Assembly (NCBI GenBank): GCA_024449915.1 | Contig: JAMZAV010000792.1 | Location: 248,001 to 312,000, forward strand | Direction: 5' to 3' | DNA: 64,000 nt | From: Sweltsa coloradensis | Taxonomy: Eukaryota; Arthropoda; Insecta; Plecoptera; Chloroperlidae | In this document: in pieces, positions 1-11,389 of the stretch | Layout of the letters: every line of letters starts with the position of its first letter | Numbering within the stretch: position 1 is the first letter of the stretch | Made by a program: the position numbers and the translations under genes | Notes under the pieces: model-generated | Seen by the model: only the letters and a program-made list of their open reading frames with translations | Told to the model about the DNA's origin: nothing | The model's database searches: none

Positions 1-196
1 AATCCAGTATACGGTAAATGTTTTTGTAATCGTCCTTCATCATCACCTATCACAACTCATCGTCACTAACAGCCTCAGTGCATAAATAGAGACGTTAAGC
101 AACATATTTTATTGTTATAATGTCCTACTTTTAAGGGAGATAGTTGCTTCCAAAGTCGCATAATTTACGCTCTAATACAAAGTAATAAATATATAG

Positions 197-928
197 TTGG
201 ATGAGCGAAGCGAAGATTCCATTTCACTACACTGGAGAAAAAAATCCGGAATGTTTTTTTTCTTTTTTTCTGTATTTTTGTCTGTCTGTTAACACGATTC
301 CGGCTAAACCGATACTCCGATTGCGATGAAATTTTATGGAGGCCTTCGAAATCTCTAAACTAAGAACTGACACGTTTTTGAGCGCAATCAAAAAATCATT
401 TCTCATGAAAATCGCAATTTTACGATTTTTTTCGATTTTTAAATAATTTCTTCGACTTATAACTCCTACATGCTTTATCCGATTGTAATGATTTTTTCAC
501 AGAACCTTAATTTTATGAATTGATATATTCGTGTGAAATTTGAGCGTAATCAAATAATTATTTCTCATGAAAATCGCAATTTTACGATTTTTTTAATTTC
601 TTCTGCTTATAACACCTACAATACATGCTTTATCCGATTATAATGATTTTTTCACAGAACCTTAATTTTAAGAATTAATATATTCGTGTAAAATTTGTGC
701 GTAATCGAATAATTATTTCTTATGAAAATTTCAATATTACGATTTTTTCCTTTTTTAAAATTACGATTAATTAAAAAAAAAAAAAATTTTATTTGATTTA
801 ATTTAAAAAAAATTTCAACAAAGTTCTGATTTTTTCACAGAACAACAGAAAATCCGCAAAACACATGGCAGCTCAATTCACCAATTACGCTCATCCAACA
901 ACGCGGCGGGACTTAAGCGTTTTCCTAG
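197..928 (+). mobile_element. Helitron/Helentron-like non-autonomous element, copy A
   Basis: It starts TTGGATGAGCGAAGCGAAG and ends with CGCTCATCCAAC, ACGCGGCGGGACTTAAGCGT and TTTCCTAG, followed by T. The inner GGATGAGCG repeat is inverted at both sides but lies about 30 bp inside the right end, giving asymmetric inverted ends. AACGC and GCGTT can pair as a small hairpin just before the CTAG end. Inside, a repeat of about 155-162 bp recurs (phrase ATGAAAATCGCAATTTTACG near 405 and 567, degenerate near 721). There is no coding capacity. Copies B-E share these ends. The class call is inferred from termini only. Confidence 0.7.
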
Positions 929-1414
929 TTAAATAGTATGTACAAAAACCAAATGTATCATCATTGTCTAGGATAAAGATTTTGAATATATTTTCTAAAT
1001 ACTCTTTAAGGAAAATTTTGTCAGTTTGTGGGTTTTTGTGCTGGAATTAATTATGCTATATTTACATTCACTGTTTGATGTTAATTTATAGCACCAACTA
1101 GTTTTTGTAATATTCCAAATGATGTTGCAATGATAAATTATATTTCTATTCTACTGTGATCAATTACAAGATGATCTAAAGAGTCCAGTGAAAGACTGTG
1201 ATTATGGTCGACATTCAACGGTGTTTTCTGCTGACGAGGCGTTGAGGTCTTTGAGGCTGGGCTGGGAGAGAGGGAGAGAGAGAGAGCAGTGTGTGATAGG
1301 CGCGTGGAGTCGTCAGCACAAAGACGTGTAATGACAGGGCCGAGGATGAGGGCGGGGGAGCCGCTTTGTTTCTCTCAGCCCGTGTGAGAAGTGTGAGGGA
1401 TTTAATACTATCTA
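929..1414. other. Non-coding, nothing recognised
   Basis: AT-rich to about 1200, then a GA-rich patch (GAGAGAGAG near 1270). The 100-aa minus ORF (1215-1517) runs through the E-box array and shows no domain. Confidence 0.6.
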
Positions 1415-1530
1415 GACGTGGCAGTAGCACGTGGCAGTAGCACGTGGCCATATGCACGTGGCTAGTGCACGTGGCAAGATACACTTGGCTAGTGAACATG
1501 GCAAGTGCACGTGACAAGTGGCGCCCTTAT
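1415..1530. repeat. Tandem array of about 13-bp units carrying CACGTG E-boxes
   Basis: Units of the form CACGTGGCWAGTG repeat about eight times with 13-14 bp spacing. Exact CACGTG occurs at 1428, 1441, 1455, 1468 and 1508, with decayed units between 1474 and 1507. CACGTG is the binding site of bHLH factors such as Myc/Max or CLOCK/CYCLE. The array may be only a minisatellite; nearby genes are unknown. Confidence 0.8.
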
Positions 1531-1602
1531 CGTATGCGCCACCGCGGACGGTCTTGAGTGGTGATAGATGACGATGAACAACGATTACAAAAAACATGCC
1601 TT

Positions 1603-1672
1603 AAGCGGGATTCGAACCAACGTCTTCGTAGAGCCATACTCTTCGGCGATAAGACTCACGAATCACTTCATG
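1603..1672 (-). repeat. tRNA-like SINE head
   Basis: On the minus strand GGTTCGAATCCCGC fits a Pol III B box, preceded by a region with tRNA-like spacing. It lacks a convincing acceptor stem, so it is read as a SINE head or tRNA pseudogene. Confidence 0.5.
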
Positions 1673-2384
1673 TAAATCACAAACATCATTTGAACGTGCT
1701 CAAGAAAGCTGTGCAAGTAATATCGAAGTAACAACTTGAGACATGTCCTGATTCCATCTCGAAGTCTCACATTTCTATGCGCGGCTCCCATCAACTCTCG
1801 CCGCCTTCGCCATCTTATCATCCTCTATATAATATACACGTGTGACATGTTTCCTGGTGTTGATGTGCTATGTACGGGCGTCAGCTGGGGTAGATTGCAT
1901 CTCAGAGAGCGCTGCAGCTTAATGGGCGTCACTTACTTCACTAGATGCAGCCCAGCCCACTTACCTCGCGACCTTTAGGCGACCAGCAGTAGCTGTAAGA
2001 AGATGTGATTACAATGGAAATGTATGTTGTTGTCCAGTGTAGGGCTTGGCACAATAACAGCTTGTAGGATATTAGTAAGGATGGTCGTGGGTTTAGTTAC
2101 CACCGCAGGCAGTCCTAGGTTACTTGAATGATTTTTACCTTTACAATACGCGTTTGATTTTATTTCGTCTTTACTAACCTGTAAGGCTTGCAGAAAACAT
2201 GCATTTTAACAATATTTTACTCATAAAGGCCTATCAGTTATATTGCAAATTAAAGGTGAATCAGTTCTTTTTTTCTCCCTTATCTTTAATTCCTTGTTTT
2301 TAATTTAATGTCTTTAAACATTCATTTAGCATTTTTAATACACATTTAAAATCTGTTCTGTTTAGTAAGTTATTCTGTGTTCAA
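1673..2384. other. Non-coding, nothing firm
   Basis: An 80-aa + ORF at 1736-1978 has no recognisable motif. A tRNA-like GTCGTGGGTTTAGTTACC near 2083 may be a SINE scrap. Confidence 0.5.
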
Positions 2385-2450
2385 CTTTTTAGTATGAGTA
2401 GGATAGACGTTAATTAAATAAATCGACCTAAATAGAATAAAAACATATTT
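2385..2450 (+). repeat. Retroposon 3' tail, family T
   Basis: Contains AGTAGGATAGACGTTAATTA, then AAATAAAT. Similar tails occur at 23262, 29005 (minus), 31265, 36075 and 60050, ending in AATAAATAAA-type tracts. This points to one LINE or SINE family; the bodies are not preserved clearly enough to classify. Confidence 0.55.
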
Positions 2451-2522
2451 TGAGAATACGGTTGCCTGCACATTTTCAAAGTAGATCATTATTGAAGTCA
2501 GATCAATGTTCGAAAAGATTTG

Positions 2523-2600
2523 TTCTGACCGGGAATTGAACCCGGGTCCCTAGCCGTTACGTAGCGATGCTTTACCAAATAAGCTATAGGACCGTCTATC
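2523..2600 (-). repeat. tRNA-derived SINE head or tRNA pseudogene
   Basis: On the minus strand it reads GGTCCTATAGCTTATTTGG (A-box region), then GGGTTCAATTCCC (B box) with a paired T arm. The D arm pairs, but the 3' acceptor strand matches only four of seven positions and the anticodon stem is imperfect, so a working tRNA is unlikely. Confidence 0.6.
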
Positions 2601-3835
2601 CATAGTCCATTGTTGCTTTGATTGAATCGTTTTACAAACAACAAAAAACATCATCATCCAGACAACATCAGCTGTTGCTAACATCGTAATACCGACATGC
2701 TCGGGAATAATGCAAACTTTGTAACTAATAATTTCTGGACGGCTGGGGACTGAATGCAGGCATGCCACCTTAACCAATTAAGGTGCTTTTCTCACAACCC
2801 TTTCATATATAAGTCTGGTTATTATGTCATACATTAAAATCTCATAGTGTCCATACGAGAGACCGTAAAAGTTTAATATTACATTTTGCTACAAAATAGT
2901 TATTGATAGCTTGAGAGTCAGTAACAATATTTTCAGGTGCAAAGTGATAAAAGTTTTGGTTCGTCAATGCTTAAATAGTTAATGACATTCATTGTTTCAT
3001 TCACAATAACGCTTGCTATAATAGTGAGATCTACCAATCTTGCACGATAGATGCCATGAATAGAGCATACAGATAAGCTGACCTTACCATCGTTTAAAAA
3101 CAATCAACTTCTATGCAATTATTTATCTCAGAAAGGAATATTTAGAATAAAGCAAAACAAACATATTTCTATACTTGTACATTTAAGTTTGAATAAACTA
3201 AATTACTAATGAATTATTGTTTTACAAAATTGCATTCAGTTCCGTTACGACTCGTGTATTGTTATATTCCCTTCTTGAAAATCTTGCCAAAAGTAAATGT
3301 GGTTAACTTAATTTTTGTTATGTCATTTGAGAGTTGTGAACTTAAAAGAATGTCAAAACAATGGGCTATGAACCAATCTACTCCTTGCTGTGTGTGGATT
3401 ATTTTAATCCAGAATACGACAAAATAAAGAGTTTTCTAAAACTTAGAACTAACTGTCGTACGATTAACCTACATTCCATTGTATTGTGGGTTCCTATAAA
3501 ACTCACTACAATCTTATTCTGAATGTATTAAAACTGATTCTGTTCCTCTAAAGACCGAACATAGAGTTGTTTCCAGCTGTTATTGCGCTCTTGCTTCTAT
3601 CTGTGACATTGTTCTCCGATTACAAGATTCTCATCAGTTAAGTGAACAAGATGTTGAACTATTCCACCACCGCAAGTAGAGGATCTAATTACTTAGAATT
3701 TATAACTAGAAACAATGAAATGAGATGAGTAGCGGGTGGCTCAACATGACGCGAAGCGAGAGTGCAAGAACCCATGGTAATGTTTCCTGACAACACTGAT
3801 GTCAACTTTTCCATGGAAAACATGTTCTTATTATA
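2601..3835. other. Intron-like AT-rich DNA
   Basis: A possible second tRNA-like head lies at 2755-2805 (minus: AGCACCTTAATTGGTTAAGG). A GCGAAGCGAG patch at 3750-3760 resembles Helitron tips. The rest shows nothing. Confidence 0.5.
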
Positions 3836-4409
3836 CTAGGCCGCTTCGCGAACGCTTTTTTTAGTCGCGTTGATAGATGAGCTTTTTTGTAAGTTTTTAG
3901 TTTGCGTGGGAGCTCTTTTGCAAGTGCATTTTGAACGCATTGTAGGTGATTGTTGTCAAGTTTCTATTGTTATTTTTTAATTGTTTTTATATACCTCAGA
4001 AAACTTATATGACAACCTTTCTTTCTACAGATTCTGGCTAACTTTTCCAACTTTTTCCTTCAAAAGGTACTACATCACCATAACCTTAATGTCCTTCTAA
4101 AATATTAACGTTGTAGCCCCACCCGTTTGGTCAGAATCGGCTAAAATGTCACGAAAATATTGCATAAAAAATTGGAAAAAATCGTAAAAGTACGATATTC
4201 ATGAGAAATATTTCTTCGATTGTACCCAAAAACGTGGCAGGTCTAAGTTCAGATATTTCAAAGGTTCCGTCCAATTTTCATTAAGATCGCATATGCCGTT
4301 TGCCCGGCAGAGAGCAAACAAACAGACAAGAAAAAAAATAGAAAAAAAACACCCGAGCTAATTTTTTTGGGCGGTCAGTGAAATTGAAGTCTTCGCTTCG
4401 CTCATCCAA
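3836..4409 (-). mobile_element. Helitron/Helentron-like element, copy C (divergent)
   Basis: Read on the minus strand it begins TTGGATGAGCGAAGCGAAG (at 4409) and ends CCTAG followed by T (3836). The interior resembles copy B, not A, D or E: CACCCGAGCTAATTTTTTTG, TACTACATCACCATAACC and CCCCACCCGTTTGGTCAGAA are shared with 30335-31114. The CTAG-proximal 35 bp differ from the other copies, so that end has been altered or replaced. It has no ORF. Confidence 0.62.
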
Positions 4410-7276
4410 AAAAGCCTTACATTTGATATTTCTTATCATGGGAAATGTGCCCAGGGATAATTGCATGCCCTTTCTTCAGGTTTTGCTGGACAATCGGATA
4501 TCCTATAATTTGTGTCGTTTGTAAGAAATTGATTTATATTTTATATTATTTAAGCTTTCAAATAATGCCAAATTTACTTAATCATGCAACCACTTCGGAC
4601 TTTTGTCTGTTTTTTAATCCACCATCTGATTTGTCTTTAGTCTTCCGTCTAAAGATACGTGGATTACGGTCTTGTCTAATCCTGTCTTCGTGAAGTGTAT
4701 TTTAAGCGTCTTCTTCTCAAACTTGTGGAACTAAACTTCCGTCATTTGTCTCCAGAGTAATAAATTGTATCCACTTGTTTAATGTTAAAACTGTTCTTAA
4801 ATGTCCTTTAAAATGCACTTGAAGTAAATGACGTGTGTGGCAGTTAGTAGAGTAGCGTCACAGAAAGATTAGCCAAAACTCTGAAGAACCAACTTCCAAC
4901 TCTCAAATTGTTCAGTTTGTGAACAGAGTCCACTGGATTGGATGCGTGAAAGTCACCAACTTATAAGTCGTATTTATCAACGCTTATCTAAGTGAATAAA
5001 ATTATATTTTATTTGTAACAAATTCCTAAGATCGACTTGCCATTCTCCAAGCTACTAATTAAGGTAACGGTAAAAACGCATTTTCACTGCTAAAAAGAGT
5101 AAATTATAAATAATTGTCAACATCAAATCACTGCTTTTAAGGCAGAACAAAACCAAGATGCAAACAAGTTCTACCACAAATACCTTCCACTGATAAAACT
5201 GTTAAGTGTCTCGCGAGCCGTTGATGACATAATTTATAGATCGCGCTGTCAATAAATAATGTCACCTTCCACTGAACTCACATAACTGTATTTCATTTCA
5301 ATCTGTAAGTCGTTTATAAGATCCAACACACAAATAAAAAATAAAAAATTGGGTAGAGATACAGAACTTTGAACTAATTAATGTTGAATCATTTTAACAT
5401 TCACCGCTTTTGGGCATAATAAAAACAAAATTGCCATTAATTTCACCCCAAATACCTGACTGCTAGTTAGGTATAATTATGTGTGAGTTCTGAGGCGGAA
5501 ATATCCGTGAGATAGTGTGTATCGCAACATTCGTTTTTCAAATCACTTTTGTTATTCTATCGGTAATATTATTGATCTAGAATAACTGGAAAAAAAACAC
5601 AAATATGTATTTTATGACTACTTTTTCGGGTAGAACAAGTAAACATAGGCATATTTAAAGCTATGCTTAACTTTTTTAACAACTTTAAATTTAAAGTTAA
5701 ACTAACTTTAATTTGGCACACTTACTTGGTCCACCCGATAAGTTATCATGAATATGTGTAACCGAGAAAGCTTTCCAACAAACCAAATAAACATTTTATT
5801 TGCTTATACAACTAAGGATTGTAACGAGGTTTATTCAAAACTCTTTTAACTGTCAAGTGTTGATGATTAGGTGGCAATGTATAACTCTGAATGAATGTGA
5901 ATGCTTACAAGAACTCGACATACATTTCAAATAAGGAAGTTACAAACTTATCTCGACCTGTTCATGAGTTCAGCTTGAGATTGCAATTAGTTTTATATTT
6001 TCTTTAGGCTGTCAGCCAGTGCTTTATTTGTGGTGGTACGCAGTTATACGCGTTGAGAGGTCATACGACGTATGTTCCTTTTTCCCAGATTGAATGGTTA
6101 GGGCGTTTTACTACGTTATAGTTATACAAGCTTACATCCCTGACGCTAGAATTAAAGTCGTTAACCGTAGTGTTTACCGTCGTGTTAAATTTCTGGACTT
6201 TCCTTATATTCCCTCAAAAATTTCTAGAACGCACAAAATTAAATCCATAAAATCAAAAAATTTCAAGGAGCGAGCCCCAGACCCCCATTTTGTTATAACA
6301 AACTGTAACATTGAAGGAAAAATTAAGTAATTTATTTTCTCATTCAGCCAAAAATACAGCTTGGAAAAGTATAGCTTTCAATCTGGAAAAGTCAGATAAT
6401 TTGGTAACCTAAGATAAGTAGACACCCCAGTGGGGGGGGGGTGGGGGGGGGGGTGGGGGGGGAGTTTGTAAATCATAGATATAACGTCACATGACAGCGT
6501 ACCATTACCCTTTTCAATACAAGTTAAGCACTGCTCTCAGTGGTAGAGAGAGTTTTCGCTAATAGTAAAGATGTTTGAGTTTCAGGATAAAAGCTTTAAC
6601 CATATTCAGGTATTCGGCTACCGTAATTACACGTTCAAATTATATTATTTTGAATTTTAATAGTAATCCATCACATTCTACATCAAAGGACGGTGATAAG
6701 CAGTATGTATCTGCTAGCTAGACAGTCTACTCCTTAGATACAAACCCAGATTATAATCATCACAACCCCATCCTATGGTAAAGCAAAGTGTTATTACATC
6801 TGAATTCTATTCAACTGAATCTAGTTTAATAGCATGCACATCTTGCTCCATATCTCTCAGTCTCATCGATCTTATCTCAATATGACAAGTCCGGAGAAAC
6901 TGATTAAAAATAGTTGATGGGAATAAGAATTTCAATGTATGGGAGTATTGAAGTTTAGACAAAAAACTGAGCTTCAGTAGTAAAAACTATTCTATAAAGA
7001 TTGGATGTCAGGCAAAGCATTGGTAGATGACCTACTGCTTTATCAAACAATGAGAACGCTCTAACTAGAGGGTGAAGCTACTAAATCGACAAACTATTAT
7101 TGTCTAATCACTTTATTTTTATGAATTGTTCATAAAATTACAAATGTGATGGTGAAAATGGAAGGGCACATCAATATACGGGTTAAAACAACAAAAACTA
7201 ATTTATTGTGACAAATGGGACGACAAAGTCAAATATCGACGAAATATAGACAACCGAAACATTTTATGTTGATTTA
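4410..7276. other. Intron-like AT-rich DNA
   Basis: ORFs of 82 aa (4445) and 78 aa (6094) have no domain. The segment GAGCGAGCCCCAGACCCCCA near 6268 resembles a common mobile-element phrase. No exon is recognised. Confidence 0.5.
6430..6463 (+). repeat. G-rich homopolymer tract
   Basis: Runs of 8-10 G interrupted by single T (up to 6462). It is potentially quadruplex-forming and a likely source of assembly or sequencing error. Confidence 0.9.
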
Positions 7277-7445
7277 TTTTGGTGGAGGTGCCGGGTTCGA
7301 AATCTATCCCAGTTTTGAGTGAGGATGACCTTCCTGACCCCAAGGGTCAAACATTCTGTAAGCTCCATGTTGAAGGGCAATGCCAGCTCAAAAGCGCATT
7401 TTGACCAGAGGTGTTGTTGGGTTTGTCAATACATCATTCGATTCA
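7277..7445 (+). repeat. SINE family G, near full-length copy
   Basis: Starts TTTTGGTGGAGGTGCCGGGT followed by TCGAAATC (B-box-like), and further on contains TTGAAGGGCAATGCCA. This box and downstream phrase recur at 15118, 26040, 28188, 28884, 31404 (minus), 33349 (minus) and 45939 (minus). Probably a Pol III SINE, inferred from the box and size. Confidence 0.7.
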
Positions 7446-10400
7446 CAGATTTTATGACAATTGCTATCAACCAATATCGATTTAGTTTTTATACATAACA
7501 TTTAACGTAACAATAATTATTGTGAAAAAAGTGAAAGCAAATATAAAATTAAAGTTAGATTCATGATTTAATTGAAAACAAGGCCAAATGATGAATTGGA
7601 ATTAATTTATGAAATAGACACAACATTTTGGCAGATACACGTTGGAAATGATTTTTAACGCGATGTTCTAGAACTGCTGCTTTGAATAAGAAAACACGAT
7701 TCCTACACATACTTCGAACTTTGTTATAACCCTAATGAACTAAGTTCATTAAAAGTATGGCCAGGAATAATAAGTTAAAGCATGAATCACTAGGAAACTA
7801 CGAGACAGACAACGGGTCGAGTATGAGTGACGGGACAGAAGACAAGTCATCTCTTACGTGGAGACTGGTGGCCTGTCAGCATTTACATAACGGAAACAAC
7901 GCTGTGTTTAGAACATCCTCACTCGTGGCCTTGTCAAGGAACTTCTTCTTGTTTAAAACTACGAAGTTGAACTTGTCACAGGTGTTCTTACTAAAACTTG
8001 TATTCGTTGTGGTGATTAGTGTAAGATTGGTAGTTGAGTGAAGATGACAACGAGGATATTTCGCTATTGAAGTTGTGTCTTCGATACACAGTAAGATTGT
8101 GTATTAGTTGAATTGAAACAATGTAAAAAATTGTAATGTTAATTAATTATGCCCATATTATTACATATATTTTTATTATTCTACGACGTAGAAGAACGAA
8201 ATGGTTCTTTAATTGAAATGAATGTAAAATAGACAAATTTGATACACAACACATATTGCGAGTATAAATTAAAAGCAATCGTGTTCATCGCAATACCTAA
8301 AGGGAATAAATATTGAATATTAAATTTTTGCAGATAATAAAACACGCACCCAATACACGTTCGCCATAATTGATTAATACCTAACCGTATAAATTAAAAT
8401 CTATTCATTTTAAGCAAAGGAATGAAACTTGTATTCAAAAAACAAACTTTATATACAGATAAATATATTAGTATCTGCATTCACATGAACATTCACAAAT
8501 AATCAAGGTTCAACATTATATTAAAAATTAGGTTAATAAATACGAATATATTAAATGAATCTACAAGTTCCCTGGGATTGCACAAACAAACGACCCACGA
8601 ACCTGTAATGGCCGTGTATTTGTCTGCATGGTTCATTCTCCAAGAGCCATTTGCCGTTGTATAAGTTTATTTTGAATTGTTAGGTATTTTACAGGATAGA
8701 ACTGATACCGAAACTAGAAACTCACTGAAACCTTTATTGTGCCTGAGCGAGAGAGGGGGGGGGGGGGGGGTAAACGTGATGTTTGATTTGAATAAAAGCT
8801 TTTTGGAGATCACTATTTCCGACGAGGAAAAAGAGAGAAAATGTTTTGTTTTTATTACGAGTTTTGTCGCTTTAGGGCAGATTCATGTATCACTGGCATT
8901 GACAAACGCTTGGTCAGTCAACAAATTGGCCTCTTTAGCCACATTAAAAATGAAGTATATTTGAAAGAGAATATTATTTACAAATTTAATTTCCTCCGGT
9001 TCTGTTTCAAAACCAATAACCTGTAACAACATGACTTTCCTTTATTATTACATTTTGAACTTTGTATTTACGTTCTGATTGTTTCCATTTTCGTACATTG
9101 AAACCACCCATACATTTGTAATATATATATTTGGAACCTCTACTAAGGGGAGTTAAACGATGAAATATACGTGGAAAAAATGTACGCTTCGCTTACTATT
9201 TTTTGGACACCCTTACTCGTCACATTTATCAAAAACAATTGAATGTTGTTAGGAGACATGTCACTGTTAAAAATTAAAGAAACAAAACAAAACTTTTTTA
9301 CTGTTGCATAAATCTAGTTCAATGTTTTGTTCAAGATTCCTTAATAAAAGGTCGAAATATGATCAATGTGAAGGAGGTATTGATGTATTTGATTGTGTTA
9401 TGTCCTTGAAATCAGGGAATCTTGAACGAAACATTGAACCGTCTAACTCTCACTCTGTACCGATTTCGGTGGCCACAGGAGCGACTTCTACTCTTGGTGT
9501 ATTCATTCCCGACACAGCAGGGGTGCCAACCCACCTACAGGTTATTAATGTAAACAATCTAACAGTAGTTTGCAAGTTTGACAGGTGATTGTGGTCAGGA
9601 GTGGAAACTTAACGAACACAATAATTGTTTTCTAGATGAACTCGGTGATTTTAACTTTTAACACCTACGCACGTCAGAAACATTCCTCTAACACCCTTCC
9701 CCCCCCCCCTCCCTTAACGGTAGACTCACCTATATATTCCACATAAAGGTATATTTTAGAGTAGCCTAAGTCATTTGGAAAGCGTCACTGAAATCACTGA
9801 AATACAAAGTGTGCACGCGAGTAAATTATATTGAAATACCCAAAAGAGGAGGAGCGAAGGTTTTTAACTAACAGGTCGTCGAATAGAATAAAAAATTAAA
9901 ATGATTACTTGCGCCGAGAAATGAAAGTATATAACATGCAAGTACTATATTTAAATATAATAATAATTGGACTTTTCACTGTTAAAATGTGCAGCGATAG
10001 CTATTTCATTCACCAACACGTCACTGGATTGTTCTGTTTTGTATGGTTTTTATTAATTTATTTTATCTCGATTTTTTTTTTAAAATAATGAATGATAATA
10101 ATGAAGAAAAAGATGATGTGGGAGAAGCGTCAGGCATGGCCAGCCGGCTTTGATAACCCCGGGGAGCCAAGAATGTGGTGGGAACCTCCCACCCCCTACC
10201 CGACTTAGTTGGAAATAGGGTTCGATATTAATTAATTTAATAATTTGGAAGGCCAGATAATTTGTGTATTTTTCAATTGTTATTGTGACAAAAACTGCTG
10301 GAAAGTAGTCAAAATATAATATTTTATTTTATATAAATGTGCTTTTAATAATAAAAAGTACAATGATCAAAATATTTAAAAATTAGTTTTGCGTTGATCT

Positions 10401-10454
10401 TTTTGTTGGCGGCGCCGCTACTGAAAATGTAGTCGCTAGTTTCGCATTCAGTAA
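7446..10454. other. Intron-like AT-rich DNA
   Basis: ORFs at 7757-8041 and 9304-9588 (94 aa each) look like chance openings. A GGTGGGAACCTCCCACC palindrome is near 10177, and a C run near 9700. Confidence 0.5.
8755..8770 (+). repeat. Poly-G tract
   Basis: About 16 consecutive G after GAGCGAGAGA. A 95-aa ORF runs across it (GGGGG in the protein), which makes that ORF suspect. Confidence 0.85.
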
Positions 10455-10625
10455 TGTGTGAGGTGTCGATCCATGAGTTTCAAACTTTGTGGGGGGTAAA
10501 CAGTATTCCCCCCATTAGTGGGAGTAAGGGGTCACCTAACAAACACATTCTGCACCACCCTTGTTGAAAGGCAACGCCAACAATAAAACGCATGTAAATC
10601 GGACGAAGTGTTCGGTTTTTACCCT
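10455..10625 (+). repeat. SINE family G, diverged copy
   Basis: The 5' box is degraded (GAGGTGTCGATCCATGAG), but the later part matches: CACATTCTGCACCACCC, TTGTTGAAAGGCAACGCCAA, and a GTTCGGTTTTTACCC phrase also seen at 26140. An 88-aa ORF starting inside it is not considered real. Confidence 0.5.
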
Positions 10626-11011
10626 AAAGGAGTTGAGAGTCCAACCCCCGCGGCAAAATGTTCCTTCTAAATCTCTTGCGTGGATGAATCACAAGCCGGA
10701 AACAGCCAATGGCGTGCGTAATGGAAGCGGTGAAATACTAGGAAGATATTTCAGTTTCTTCCGAGGTGGCAATATTTTCTTTTTAAATACATTTTACGCG
10801 AGACATAAATTTAAAATAAAGGTGTAAGCGCGAAAAAGATACGCTTTAAAAGTTAATGGTTTGGAATTTACCTGTATATAATCAGGATGGATACTGTTGA
10901 ATGTACTAAATCTCAATGGGTTCAGTCATTATTTATGTACGTTCTACCTCCCCGCGCAAATACGCGGGCAACGTTGCAAACTTTCACGCACACGAAACCC
11001 AACAGCACACC

Positions 11012-11286
11012 ACACGACAACCCACACCACACCCCCCAACCACACGCACACGCACACACACACGCACACTCCACGAACAGCACGAACACGCACACGCTCA
11101 CGCAATTCGCAGCACACGCACAGCACACCCACACTCACACCCACACGCACTCCACACCACACTCACACTTGCAAACTCCATGAATCCCACCACGCACACT
11201 TTCAACCCATACCCACATCCACTCGACCAAACACTCACACCACACCCACACCAACAACACACAACAACGAACACAACACACGCAAC
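11012..11286 (+). repeat. Degenerate CA-rich low-complexity tract
   Basis: Mixed CACA, CACG, CACC and CAACA units leading into the regular hexamer array. Six overlapping ORFs on both strands (up to 167 aa, rich in His/Thr or Cys/Val) are low-complexity artefacts. Confidence 0.9.
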
Positions 11287-11382
11287 CACGCACACGCACA
11301 CGCACACGCACACGCACACGCACACGCACACGCACACGCACACGCACACGCACACGCACACGCACACGCACACGCACACGCA
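11287..11382 (+). repeat. (CACACG)n hexanucleotide microsatellite
   Basis: About sixteen near-perfect 6-bp units alternating purine and pyrimidine. Such a tract can adopt Z-DNA and is prone to length change. Confidence 0.95.
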
Positions 11383-11389
11383 CTCTTAC

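Noticed and set aside
2523..2600. Possible functional tRNA gene
   Set aside because: A and B boxes are present, but the acceptor stem pairs at only about four of seven positions and the base before the anticodon is not T.
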